Assembly (NCBI GenBank): GCA_030433195.1
Contig: JAUIME010000032.1
Span: forward strand, 1-15,777
Length of the DNA stretch: 15,777 nucleotides
From: a bacterium
GTDB lineage: Bacteria > Planctomycetota > JACOTG01 > JAUIME01
Direction of reading: 5' to 3'
Within the stretch, counting starts at the first letter, position 1. Each line of letters starts with the position of its first letter. Position numbers and translations under genes: made by a program. The notes under the pieces were generated by a model. That model was not told where the DNA came from, ran no database searches, and saw only the letters and a list, made by a program, of their open reading frames with translations. Shown here one piece after another: positions 5,849-13,268 of this stretch.

Positions 5849-8800
5849 AGTGCTCGTTCGTGACGGAGCGGTTGCTCGAGTACCGAAACGGTGAGCTCCC
5901 GAGGGAGCAGGCCGAGGCGGTCGAGCAACACTTGAGTGAGTGTCCGAAGTGCCGAGAGTACGCCGATTGGTTCGTCGGCGAGCTTGCGGCCCTCCGCGAT
6001 CACGCTCCGCGACGAGCGCGCCTCGAGGACGACTTCGCGAGCCATGTGATCGCAGGGTTGCTCGACACCGACGTCGCGAGCCTGCGCCGGGCTCGACGTC
6101 GGCGCCTCGTGTTCGGCGCGACGGCCGGGATCGCGGCCGCGGCCGTGATTCTGCTGGCCGTTCTCGTCGGGAACGCTCGTGACGAGCGTCGGGTTCTCGT
6201 CGAAGGGCAGTTGCTCGGTCGTGCGGGTCTCGGGGCGTGGGAACTGTCGTGGCGTGACGATACGCCGCTCCCGGAAGGTGTCGAGACGGTAGTGCCGGAC
6301 GGTACCCCGACGACGCTGCGGCTCGGTGCGGGGAAGACCGCCTTCAGCGAGGGCGCGACGAAACTGCGATACGAGTCCGACCGCATCGACGTCCTCGCGG
6401 GAAGCCTGCGCATCGAATCGTCGAGCGAGGCATCCCGAATCCGGGCGACGGTGCCCGGCGCGCGCTTGCGCGTTCGACCCGGCGCGGCGGCACGCGTACG
6501 GGTTCCCGATGCTCTCGAGGAAGCCGAGGGGGCTCCCGTCGAGCTGACGGTGCTCGCGGGTGCCGTTGATCTCGAGCTCGCCGACGGAACGACGCGCGTC
6601 ATTCGGTCGCGACAGCGCGCGGTGCTCGGCTCGGGCGAAGACCGCGGCCGTTTCGTGCGCGTCGACGCCGACCTCGGGACCGAAGCTTCAACGGAAGGAC
6701 GCGTCGCTGCCTCGACCGCGGCAATCCCCGAGCCGCAGCGCCGACTCGCGATCCGCATGCTCCTCGAATCGTTGGCCGATGGCGACCCGGCCGTGCGCCA
6801 AGCGGCGTTGCGTACGGTACGGCTCTTGGATTCGGTCGAAGCGGCCGGCCAGGTCTATTCGATTCTCCTCGAGTCGTCCGCCACGAAAGACCTCCAGCTC
6901 GAGGCGCTCGAGACGCTCGCGGCGCTCTCGCTTTCGGGTACTCGCTACGCGAAGTTCTCGCCTCGTTTCCTCGTCGACCTCGCCAGAGGCGACGATGCGG
7001 TTCCCGCGACGGTGTCCCTGCGGGCGGGCGAGATCGGCGTGCTGCTCTATCCCGAATCGGATGTGGTTCACGATTATCTGGCAACGATCGAGGAGTCCTT
7101 GGTCGATGCGGCTTCGATCGAGACCGATTCGAGACGGCGCGGGCTGAACCGTGCCTTCGAGCTGCCGGAGCGTGAGCGCTCGATCGCGCTGACGCGCGCC
7201 GGTGTCGACGTGCGAGACGAAGCGCCGACGGCCGGTGACGTGCGGTATCAACGCATGAGCCCCGGTCTCTTGCGGCGATGCGTCGACTTCGAGCGTGATT
7301 CCGCGGAGACGATCTTGTGGATGTATCGCGATCTCGCCGGTCGCGCCGGTCGCGATCTCTTCCTCGACGTGGCGTTCGCTCCCGCGGATCCGGGTCGCGC
7401 CGACGGTGTCTCGTCGCTCGCCAAGGCGGTGGCGATCCTGATCGCGTCGAAGGATGTCGAGAGCCTCGAGGGAACTCCCGGGCGTGCGGCGGCACTCCAT
7501 GACGAAGCGTTCGAGATGCTCGAGCGTTTCGTTGCTGCCGACGACACACCTGACGACGTCATGTTCCCGCTCTTCACCGCGATCACGCGGCTGCGCGAGC
7601 TGCCGGAAGACGTCGGAATCACGAATGGCCCGAGCCGCGACGCCGAGGACGCTCTCCTGCGGACGATCGCGACCGACCGCGGCCGCTGGTCCTCCCTCGT
7701 GCGCATGAATGCCATCCAACCGATCGAGATCATGCTGAACCGCGACCCCGTCGATGTCGAGACGATCTCGTTCTTCGAGGGAATGCTGCGCGAAGAGACC
7801 CATCCCGAAGCGATGCTCGGCGCGTTGTTGGGAATCGACGAACTTCCCGACGTGAGTGCGCAGATGCGCGACCTAGCACTGGAGCGCGTGGCGGAGATGG
7901 CAGCCGCGCTGCGTACTACCGCCCTCGACGACGAACACGATGCGACGATGCTCACGAGCTTCTTCGCGCTGACGCAAACGCTAAAGAGGCGAGCGAGCGA
8001 CGTCCCGCTGCCTCGAATCGCCGTCGACGGGATTCGCGACGTCGCGCGGTCGGTCGTCGAGGAGCCCGCGTTCGAGGTCGAGTCGCGCCAGCAGGCGCTC
8101 TTCATGCTGATGACGTTCCCGACCAATGGGGCGACTCCTCTCGAGTGGCTCGTCGAGAACGCACGTTCGGCTGATCCCGAGATGCGCCGCCGTTTCATCC
8201 ATCACGTCCAACGCCGCATCGAGGCACGCGGCGACACGGCCTACCAAGTGATGTCCGAGATCGCCTCCGAGGGTGGGGACGTCGGCGTCGAGGCTCTCGA
8301 CCTGCTCCTGACCTGGGAACTGTCCAAGGGCGACGACCCGATCGCGAGCGTTCGGACCTGGATCTTCGTCGACGACGAAGCGAGCCGACGAAAGGTCGTA
8401 GAACGTCTCGGTTCGAGATCCGCCGACCAGCGACTCGAAGGATCGAGGGAGGCGCTTCTTGCCGACGTGCTGCGAGCCGATGCGTCAGCAAACGTCCGCG
8501 CCGTGGCGGCCCTCGCGCTGCTGCAGGTTCGGGCGCGCGATCGTGACGCCGGAAGCGAAAACCGCGATCGCGCGATCCGCGAAGTCGAGATCTTGTCCGA
8601 AGCGTGGCGGGTCTTGGCCTCGGCGACGCTCGAGTCGGGCCTCGCCGTCGAGTTGCTGAGCGAAATTGCGAAACGAGCGCCCATCGGAATGCCGCCGACG
8701 GATGCGGTGGGCGAGCTTCTCGATCGCATCCTCACGCGCGATCTCGACGACGATGCGCTCGTCGTCGAGGGACTCGCGGCCGCGATCACGACTGGGGTCT

Positions 8801-9510
8801 ATCCGAGCGAGGCGGCGTTGGCCCGCGTCGCCGATCATCCGGGGGCGTGGTGGTGGAGCGTCCTCGCGGCGAACGCGCTTCGCGCGAGCCGCCCCGACGC
8901 GAGCCCGGAGATCCATGCGCGTGCCTATGCCGTGCTCGAGCGCGTGCCGGCAGCGGTGCTCGAGTCGTTCCGACGCGTCGATCTCGCCTTCAGCGACTTC
9001 GATCCTCGTTCGATCGAGGGAGCACCGAGCCCGGTGCTCGCGGAGCGTTGGTCGAAGATCTTGCCCACGCTCGATCCGGATCGAGCGCACACACTCGTGG
9101 GCGCGGATGCCCACCTACATGAACCCAAGCCGGTCTCGTCGATCGTCGCGTTCCGCGAATACCTCGATCTACGGGACTACTACCACTCCATCATGCTTCA
9201 AAGCGTGGACTCCGCTCGTGGGGAGATTCGAGCGCAAGCCGCGCGCATGATGCTCACCGAAGAAGCGCAGGGAATGCCGTTCACGACGGCGGCGGTGCGC
9301 ATGCTCTCGGATCGAGACGAGAGCATTCGAGAAACAGCGTTCGATTGGCTGCAGCGACGCACGGGAGAGACGTTCGGCTACAGGCCCGACGCATCCCCCG
9401 AGGAGCGTGACGCAGCGATCGATGCGTGGCGAGCCTGGTGGGCTCGCTCCACGGAGATCGCGGATCCCATGACCCGCATCTTCGACGCCGTTTCCGACGT
9501 TTGCCGCTGA
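5845..9510 (+). CDS. Giant transmembrane anti-sigma factor: zinc finger, FecR-like domain and long HEAT-repeat array, 1221 aa
   Basis: The N-terminus carries a zinc-binding anti-sigma motif: Cys3, then His29-x3-Cys33-x2-Cys36 in HLSECPKC. A basic RRARRRR (81-87) precedes a single membrane span (about 88-108), placing the finger in the cytoplasm and the rest outside. Residues about 140-265 look FecR-like (VLAGSLRIES, VLAGAVDLEL). From about 298 to the end there are degenerate HEAT-type helical repeats, starting LLESLADGDPAVRQAALRTV. The C-terminus, FGYRPDASPEER...WRAWW, is a closing motif I associate with planctomycete HEAT proteins. Typical zinc-finger anti-sigmas have a few hundred residues, so about 900 residues of repeats are added. 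The likely role is to hold the sigma factor at the membrane and release it on a signal sensed outside, perhaps through the repeats binding a partner. The start is set by the ATGA overlap with the sigma gene. Confidence 0.88.
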   Translation: MKCSFVTERLLEYRNGELPREQAEAVEQHLSECPKCREYADWFVGELAALRDHAPRRARLEDDFASHVIAGLLDTDVASLRRARRRRLVFGATAGIAAAAVILLAVLVGNARDERRVLVEGQLLGRAGLGAWELSWRDDTPLPEGVETVVPDGTPTTLRLGAGKTAFSEGATKLRYESDRIDVLAGSLRIESSSEASRIRATVPGARLRVRPGAAARVRVPDALEEAEGAPVELTVLAGAVDLELADGTTRVIRSRQRAVLGSGEDRGRFVRVDADLGTEASTEGRVAASTAAIPEPQRRLAIRMLLESLADGDPAVRQAALRTVRLLDSVEAAGQVYSILLESSATKDLQLEALETLAALSLSGTRYAKFSPRFLVDLARGDDAVPATVSLRAGEIGVLLYPESDVVHDYLATIEESLVDAASIETDSRRRGLNRAFELPERERSIALTRAGVDVRDEAPTAGDVRYQRMSPGLLRRCVDFERDSAETILWMYRDLAGRAGRDLFLDVAFAPADPGRADGVSSLAKAVAILIASKDVESLEGTPGRAAALHDEAFEMLERFVAADDTPDDVMFPLFTAITRLRELPEDVGITNGPSRDAEDALLRTIATDRGRWSSLVRMNAIQPIEIMLNRDPVDVETISFFEGMLREETHPEAMLGALLGIDELPDVSAQMRDLALERVAEMAAALRTTALDDEHDATMLTSFFALTQTLKRRASDVPLPRIAVDGIRDVARSVVEEPAFEVESRQQALFMLMTFPTNGATPLEWLVENARSADPEMRRRFIHHVQRRIEARGDTAYQVMSEIASEGGDVGVEALDLLLTWELSKGDDPIASVRTWIFVDDEASRRKVVERLGSRSADQRLEGSREALLADVLRADASANVRAVAALALLQVRARDRDAGSENRDRAIREVEILSEAWRVLASATLESGLAVELLSEIAKRAPIGMPPTDAVGELLDRILTRDLDDDALVVEGLAAAITTGVYPSEAALARVADHPGAWWWSVLAANALRASRPDASPEIHARAYAVLERVPAAVLESFRRVDLAFSDFDPRSIEGAPSPVLAERWSKILPTLDPDRAHTLVGADAHLHEPKPVSSIVAFREYLDLRDYYHSIMLQSVDSARGEIRAQAARMMLTEEAQGMPFTTAAVRMLSDRDESIRETAFDWLQRRTGETFGYRPDASPEERDAAIDAWRAWWARSTEIADPMTRIFDAVSDVCR

Positions 9511-9600
9511 TCGTTCGAGGGAGTCGTCGGTGATCGGAATCACACCGGCGCCTCCACTACAGGGTATGCGAAGCGCAGTTGAAAGAAAGGGGTGAAAGAA

Positions 9601-9969
9601 ATGTCGAGTCGAGGAAGAATCTCTGTCATCACCGCGTGGCTCGTTCTGGCGCTCGTCCTCGGTGCCGGGGCCGTCGGAGTCATCCGACACTTCACGAATG
9701 GCCTGCTCCAGGTCACCTATCCCGAGTCCGTTTCCGCGGGAGATCCTCTGGTCGTCGTCGTCACGGCGGACGCCGGAGAGAGCATCACCGTGACGGCCGA
9801 AGTCGATGGCGAAGAGATCGATGGCTCGCCGGACGACGGCAGCGACGATCCCGGTCAGACGACCAACACGGCCGAGTTCGGAACCGGTGGACTCGATACC
9901 GGTGACATCGTCGTCTTGACGATCCGAGTCGGAGACTCGGTCGTCACGAAGACCGTCGAAGTGATGTGA
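9601..9969 (+). CDS. Small exported or single-pass membrane protein, 122 aa
   Basis: No family recognised. The start ATG has AAGGGGTG at 9587-9594, a near-ideal ribosome site 6 nt upstream; a GTG at 9592 lies inside that site and is not preferred. An N-terminal hydrophobic segment (about residues 9-30, VITAWLVLALVLGAGAVGVI) is either an anchor or an uncleaved signal. The rest, about 90 residues, is acidic and beta-rich with alternating hydrophobics (DPLVVVVTADAGESITVTAEVDG and DIVVLTIRVGD), like one small Ig/fibronectin-type sandwich with an Asp/Gly-rich loop. It lies 90 bp after the anti-sigma gene and 34 bp before the second HEAT gene, probably in one operon, so it may be a partner of their outside domains. 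That role is inference. Confidence 0.72.
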   Translation: MSSRGRISVITAWLVLALVLGAGAVGVIRHFTNGLLQVTYPESVSAGDPLVVVVTADAGESITVTAEVDGEEIDGSPDDGSDDPGQTTNTAEFGTGGLDTGDIVVLTIRVGDSVVTKTVEVM

Positions 9970-10003
9970 ATTCTTCTCTCTCACGCAACGGAGCATGGAC
10001 ATC

Positions 10004-11269
10004 ATGCGTACCTTCATTCTTTGTATCTCCCTGATGGGATTCGCGATCGTTCTTCGTCCGCTCGACGATGCCGGAGCGGGATTCGACGCCGTGGCCGGCA
10101 CGGGCATCTTCGGGTCGGTCGCGTCGAGCGGCTCGGCTACGCAGGCGACTGCCGACGCGTTGCCGGCCTACGAACTCACGATGACCCCTATTCGCGCCGA
10201 CGTCGCGGGCACGTCCCAAGACGCGCTTGCCGCGGGTGACGAAGCGGACACCGATTCGGCCGGCTTTGCGTCGGAGCGCCGGATGTGGGAACTCTTGAGC
10301 GAGCTCGAAGCCGCAGCTCGTGACGGGGACCTCGTGCGTCGCGAGGCACTCGTGCAAGAGCTCGCGAAGCTCTTCGCGAAAGACGTCGAGCAAGCGCGCG
10401 ATGCCCTCGCGGTTCTCGGCGATGCGGGCGCGGTGACCGCCGAAGTCCGCGATGCGCTCGTGCGAGCGATGATCGGCGTTCCGGATCAGCCGTTCCAGCA
10501 CGAGTTCCGCAGCTTCATGGTGGAGCTCTCGCGTCAGTCGCGAGACTCGTATCCGAAGAACCCCGTGTTCGTCGCGCAGTGTATCGCCGATCTGTCGCGC
10601 CCGGACTTGTCGCTCGACCTCGTGCGCCGCATGCCGGCCGAGATCGCGGCGGATCCGACGGTCGCGGCCGAGCTCGAGTCGCTCGCACGGCACGCGAACG
10701 ACCCCGATTTGCGCAGCTTCGCGATCAAGCGACTCGCGAAGGGGATCGGCGAGGCGAGCGTCGCGCTCTTGCTCGAGCTCGCGGACGACGTGGACCCGGC
10801 GGCGAGGATCGCTGCCGTCTCGGCGATGAGCAGCATCAAGACGACGCAAGGCGGCGATCTGCTGCTTCGCATCGCGCGTGACACGAGCGAGCTCGGCGAG
10901 CTGCGCGGCGCGGCGATGCGCGCGCTCGCGTACCACACGCAGACGCCGGGAGCGACGCGCACGCTCATCGAGCATTGTTTCCACGACCCCGACGACAACG
11001 TCCGCGTTCATTCTCTGCACGCGCTCGCCAAGCATGCGAAGACGAGCGAGGATGCGGCCCGTGCGCTGTACCGCGTCTTGCAAGAAACGGACGACGAGCA
11101 GTCGCAGATCGTCGCGGCCGACGCACTGCGTCGTGCGGAGCCGATCGGTGAGCTGGTCGGCGAGCTCGAAGCCATGCGAGCGGAGGCGGCGGCGCCGGTC
11201 GTCGCGAGCCTGCTCGGGGGTGTGATCGAACGATGGACCGCGGACGGTCCGGGCGGCGTTCCGCGTTGA
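10004..11269 (+). CDS. Exported HEAT-repeat protein, 421 aa
   Basis: The N-terminus (MRTFILCISLMGFAIVL) is a hydrophobic signal or anchor. A low-complexity Ala/Asp/Ser linker runs to about residue 85. Helical HEAT-type repeats then fill the remainder, e.g. DDVDPAARIAAVSAMSSIKT and DPDDNVRVHSLHALAKHAKT, each with the proline/aspartate turn and Val-Arg pattern of the family. No enzyme motif is visible, so it is probably a scaffold or binding protein in the periplasm. The start at 10004 is preferred over the ATG at 9995, because CGGAG (9989-9993) lies 10 nt before the former but only 1 nt before the latter. As last gene of the sigma/anti-sigma cluster, sharing the HEAT theme with the anti-sigma tail, it may interact with that tail. 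A hairpin lies downstream. Confidence 0.8.
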   Translation: MRTFILCISLMGFAIVLRPLDDAGAGFDAVAGTGIFGSVASSGSATQATADALPAYELTMTPIRADVAGTSQDALAAGDEADTDSAGFASERRMWELLSELEAAARDGDLVRREALVQELAKLFAKDVEQARDALAVLGDAGAVTAEVRDALVRAMIGVPDQPFQHEFRSFMVELSRQSRDSYPKNPVFVAQCIADLSRPDLSLDLVRRMPAEIAADPTVAAELESLARHANDPDLRSFAIKRLAKGIGEASVALLLELADDVDPAARIAAVSAMSSIKTTQGGDLLLRIARDTSELGELRGAAMRALAYHTQTPGATRTLIEHCFHDPDDNVRVHSLHALAKHAKTSEDAARALYRVLQETDDEQSQIVAADALRRAEPIGELVGELEAMRAEAAAPVVASLLGGVIERWTADGPGGVPR

Positions 11270-11583
11270 GCGCGGATCGCCTCCCGAGTCGGGACATCGC
11301 GTCGGATCGGACGTTCGGAATCACGTCCGTTCCGGCCCTCATCAAATCCTGATCTCGATTTTGGAGGCTCGAGAGAGCGAGACCCCTCTGATTCCGAGAC
11401 TCGACTTCCTCGCTCTCTCGGGCTTCGTTTTCGATTCGTGACGGTACGATCGCATCCGAAGCCGGCGGTCTCGGCCCGCAACGTCCCCCGGATATTCGGA
11501 GCTCGATCTCGATGGTGCCTCTCTGTTCCGTACGTCGAACCCCGCGAGCGGACAACTCGTACGCGCAGGATTCTGGATCGCGC
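11270..11583. other. 314-bp intergenic region
   Basis: Between the HEAT gene and the phosphatase. It contains the long-stem hairpin at 11364-11426 and presumably the phosphatase promoter downstream of it. I find no convincing -35/-10 pair and no further gene. The reading frame open from an ATG at 11512 belongs to the phosphatase frame but lacks a ribosome site. Confidence 0.5.
11364..11426 (+). terminator. Long-stem hairpin, probable operon terminator or RNA element
   Basis: A perfect 12-bp repeat (CGAGAGAGCGAG at 11370-11381 and its reverse complement at 11409-11420) extends outward by six more pairs, two of them G-T, around a 27-nt loop. It is followed by GTTTTCG. It lies about 95 bp after the HEAT gene stop. 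The loop is large for an intrinsic terminator, so a structured leader or mRNA-stabilising end is an alternative. Confidence 0.55.
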
Positions 11584-13251
11584 GTGTCGAAGGCCCGCCG
11601 GTTCGTCGTCGCCCTCGTCGCTTTCGGAGCGCTCGTCGCGACGCCGATCCGCGCGTTCGCCAAGGACGAGCCGAAGCTCGTGCTGCTCGTCGTCGTCGAT
11701 CAGATGCGGGGCGAGCTTCTCTCGAGCTTCGAGTCGCGATTCGGAGCCGATGGCTTTCGGAGGCTTCTCGAAGGCGGCCGGTGCTATGCCAACGCTCGAT
11801 TCGGTCACGCCGCGACGTTCACGGCAGCGGGGCATGCCACGGTCGTGACGGGCGCCGACGCCGCGGGGCACGGATTCCCCGGCAACGACTGGGTCGACCG
11901 GGAATCGGGCGACGTCACCTACTGCCTCGCGGATCCCGAGCACCGCATCGTCGGATCGCGCACGGCCAACGGGGGCGCCTCGCCGAAGCTCCTCGATTCG
12001 ACGACGATCGCTGACGAGATCGTTCTCGCCGACCGCAGCGCCGTCGGCCGTTCGCGCGCCTTCGCGGTGTCGATCAAGGATCGCGGCGCGGTGATTCCCG
12101 CGGGTCATCGCGGCAAGGCGTACTGGTACGACAACACGTCGGGGCGATTCGTGTCGAGTACGTACCACTACCCGAACGGTCTACCGGATTGGGCGGCCCG
12201 CTGGAACGCACAGGGAAACGCCGACCGATACCGCGGCCAGTCGTGGACACTCATGCACGAACGCGACACGTATCTCGCCGGAAGGGCGGACGATCGTCCT
12301 TGGGAAGCGCCGCGCAGCGGGCTCGGTCGTACGTTCCCGCATGCACTCGATGCCGACGGCGCTTCGGACGCGACGTTCTACGCGCGCTTGCCGGTCACTC
12401 CGTTCGGCGATCGACTCACGCTCGATTTCGTACTCACGCTTCTCGAATCGGAGCGGCTCGGATCCGGGCCGTCCACCGACTTTCTCTCGGTGAGCTTCTC
12501 GGCGACGGACTACATCGGACACGAGTTCGGTCCGGAGAGCCTCGAGTACGAAGACCAGATTCTACGCCTCGACGCCTGTTTGGCCGACTTGCTCGCGCGG
12601 GTCGACGCGACGGTCGACCTCGACGAGACGCTCGTCGTGTTGACAGCCGATCACGGCGTCGCGTCGGTGCCGGAGTACCTCGTCTCGGAGGGCGTGGATT
12701 CGACGCGGGTCGGCCCGGAGGACTTCGTCGCCGAGCTCGAAGCGTCGTTGCGGGCTCGGTTCGGATCGCGTGAGTCTCTCGTCTCGCGGATGCGCAACGT
12801 GAACCTCTATCTCGACCGCGACGCGATTCGACGTGCATCCCTCGAGACGGCGGAAGTGGAGCGCGCGGTCGTCGCCTTCCTCGAACGTCAGCCGGGGATC
12901 GAAGCCGCGTTCTCGCGAACGGACCTGCTCACCGGGGCGGGCGCCGCGTCGCGTTTGCGGGGGCGGGTCGAACGCTCGTTCCATCCGGAGCGCTCGGGAG
13001 ACGTCGTTCTCGTGCAGCGCCCGGACGTCTTCCTCTACCACCGCACGAACGCGCACGCGGCGATGCACGGATCGCCCTACGGGTATGACGCGCACGTGCC
13101 GCTCGTCCTGCGCGGGCCGGGGGTGCGCCCCGGTCTCTCGTACACGACCGTCGACGTGGCGAGCCTCGCGCCGACGGTCGCGGCGATCCTCGGCATCGCG
13201 CCGCCTTCGCGCTGCGTGGCTTCGCCGTTGCCCGGCTTCGCGACCGACTGA
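11584..13251 (+). CDS. PafA-type alkaline phosphatase, secreted, 555 aa
   Basis: The protein belongs to the alkaline phosphatase superfamily, type I phosphodiesterase/PafA branch. From the GTG start all expected active-site residues are visible: Asp39 (VVVDQMR), the nucleophile Thr80 in FTAAGHATVVTG, Asn101 (GFPGNDW), Lys165 and Arg167 in SIKDRGA, Asp309 and His313 in TDYIGHEFG, Asp356-His357 in LTADHG, and His495 (MHGSPYG). The Asn and Lys-x-Arg set is the phosphate-monoesterase signature of PafA, at nearly the same positions (Thr79, Asn100, Lys162, Arg164 there), so it should release phosphate from monoesters using two zinc ions. A clear signal peptide (ARRFVVALVAFGALVATPIRAFA) indicates export. 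GTG at 11584 is chosen because it gives a normal-length signal peptide; an upstream ATG (11512) would add 24 odd residues. The ribosome site is weak. Confidence 0.88.
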   Translation: MSKARRFVVALVAFGALVATPIRAFAKDEPKLVLLVVVDQMRGELLSSFESRFGADGFRRLLEGGRCYANARFGHAATFTAAGHATVVTGADAAGHGFPGNDWVDRESGDVTYCLADPEHRIVGSRTANGGASPKLLDSTTIADEIVLADRSAVGRSRAFAVSIKDRGAVIPAGHRGKAYWYDNTSGRFVSSTYHYPNGLPDWAARWNAQGNADRYRGQSWTLMHERDTYLAGRADDRPWEAPRSGLGRTFPHALDADGASDATFYARLPVTPFGDRLTLDFVLTLLESERLGSGPSTDFLSVSFSATDYIGHEFGPESLEYEDQILRLDACLADLLARVDATVDLDETLVVLTADHGVASVPEYLVSEGVDSTRVGPEDFVAELEASLRARFGSRESLVSRMRNVNLYLDRDAIRRASLETAEVERAVVAFLERQPGIEAAFSRTDLLTGAGAASRLRGRVERSFHPERSGDVVLVQRPDVFLYHRTNAHAAMHGSPYGYDAHVPLVLRGPGVRPGLSYTTVDVASLAPTVAAILGIAPPSRCVASPLPGFATD

Positions 13252-13267
13252 CCGGGCGCTACCCCGG
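13252..13267. terminator. Weak hairpin between convergent genes
   Basis: CCGGG (13252-13256) and CCCGG (13263-13267) enclose 6 nt in the 17-bp gap between the phosphatase and DUF2786-protein stops. It could serve both directions, but there is no T-tract and the stem is only 5 bp. Confidence 0.3.
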
Positions 13268-13268
13268 C

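Noticed and set aside
9530..9545. Small hairpin GTGAT/ATCAC after the anti-sigma gene
   Set aside because: Only a 5-bp stem with no T-tract; not enough to call a terminator, so the downstream genes are kept in the same probable operon.
9944..11083. Long minus-strand open frame opposite the second HEAT gene
   Set aside because: Arginine-rich shadow with no recognisable domain; the plus-strand HEAT protein explains the region.
11512..11583. ATG at 11512 as the phosphatase start
   Set aside because: No ribosome site, and it would put 24 extra residues before an otherwise complete signal peptide beginning at the GTG.
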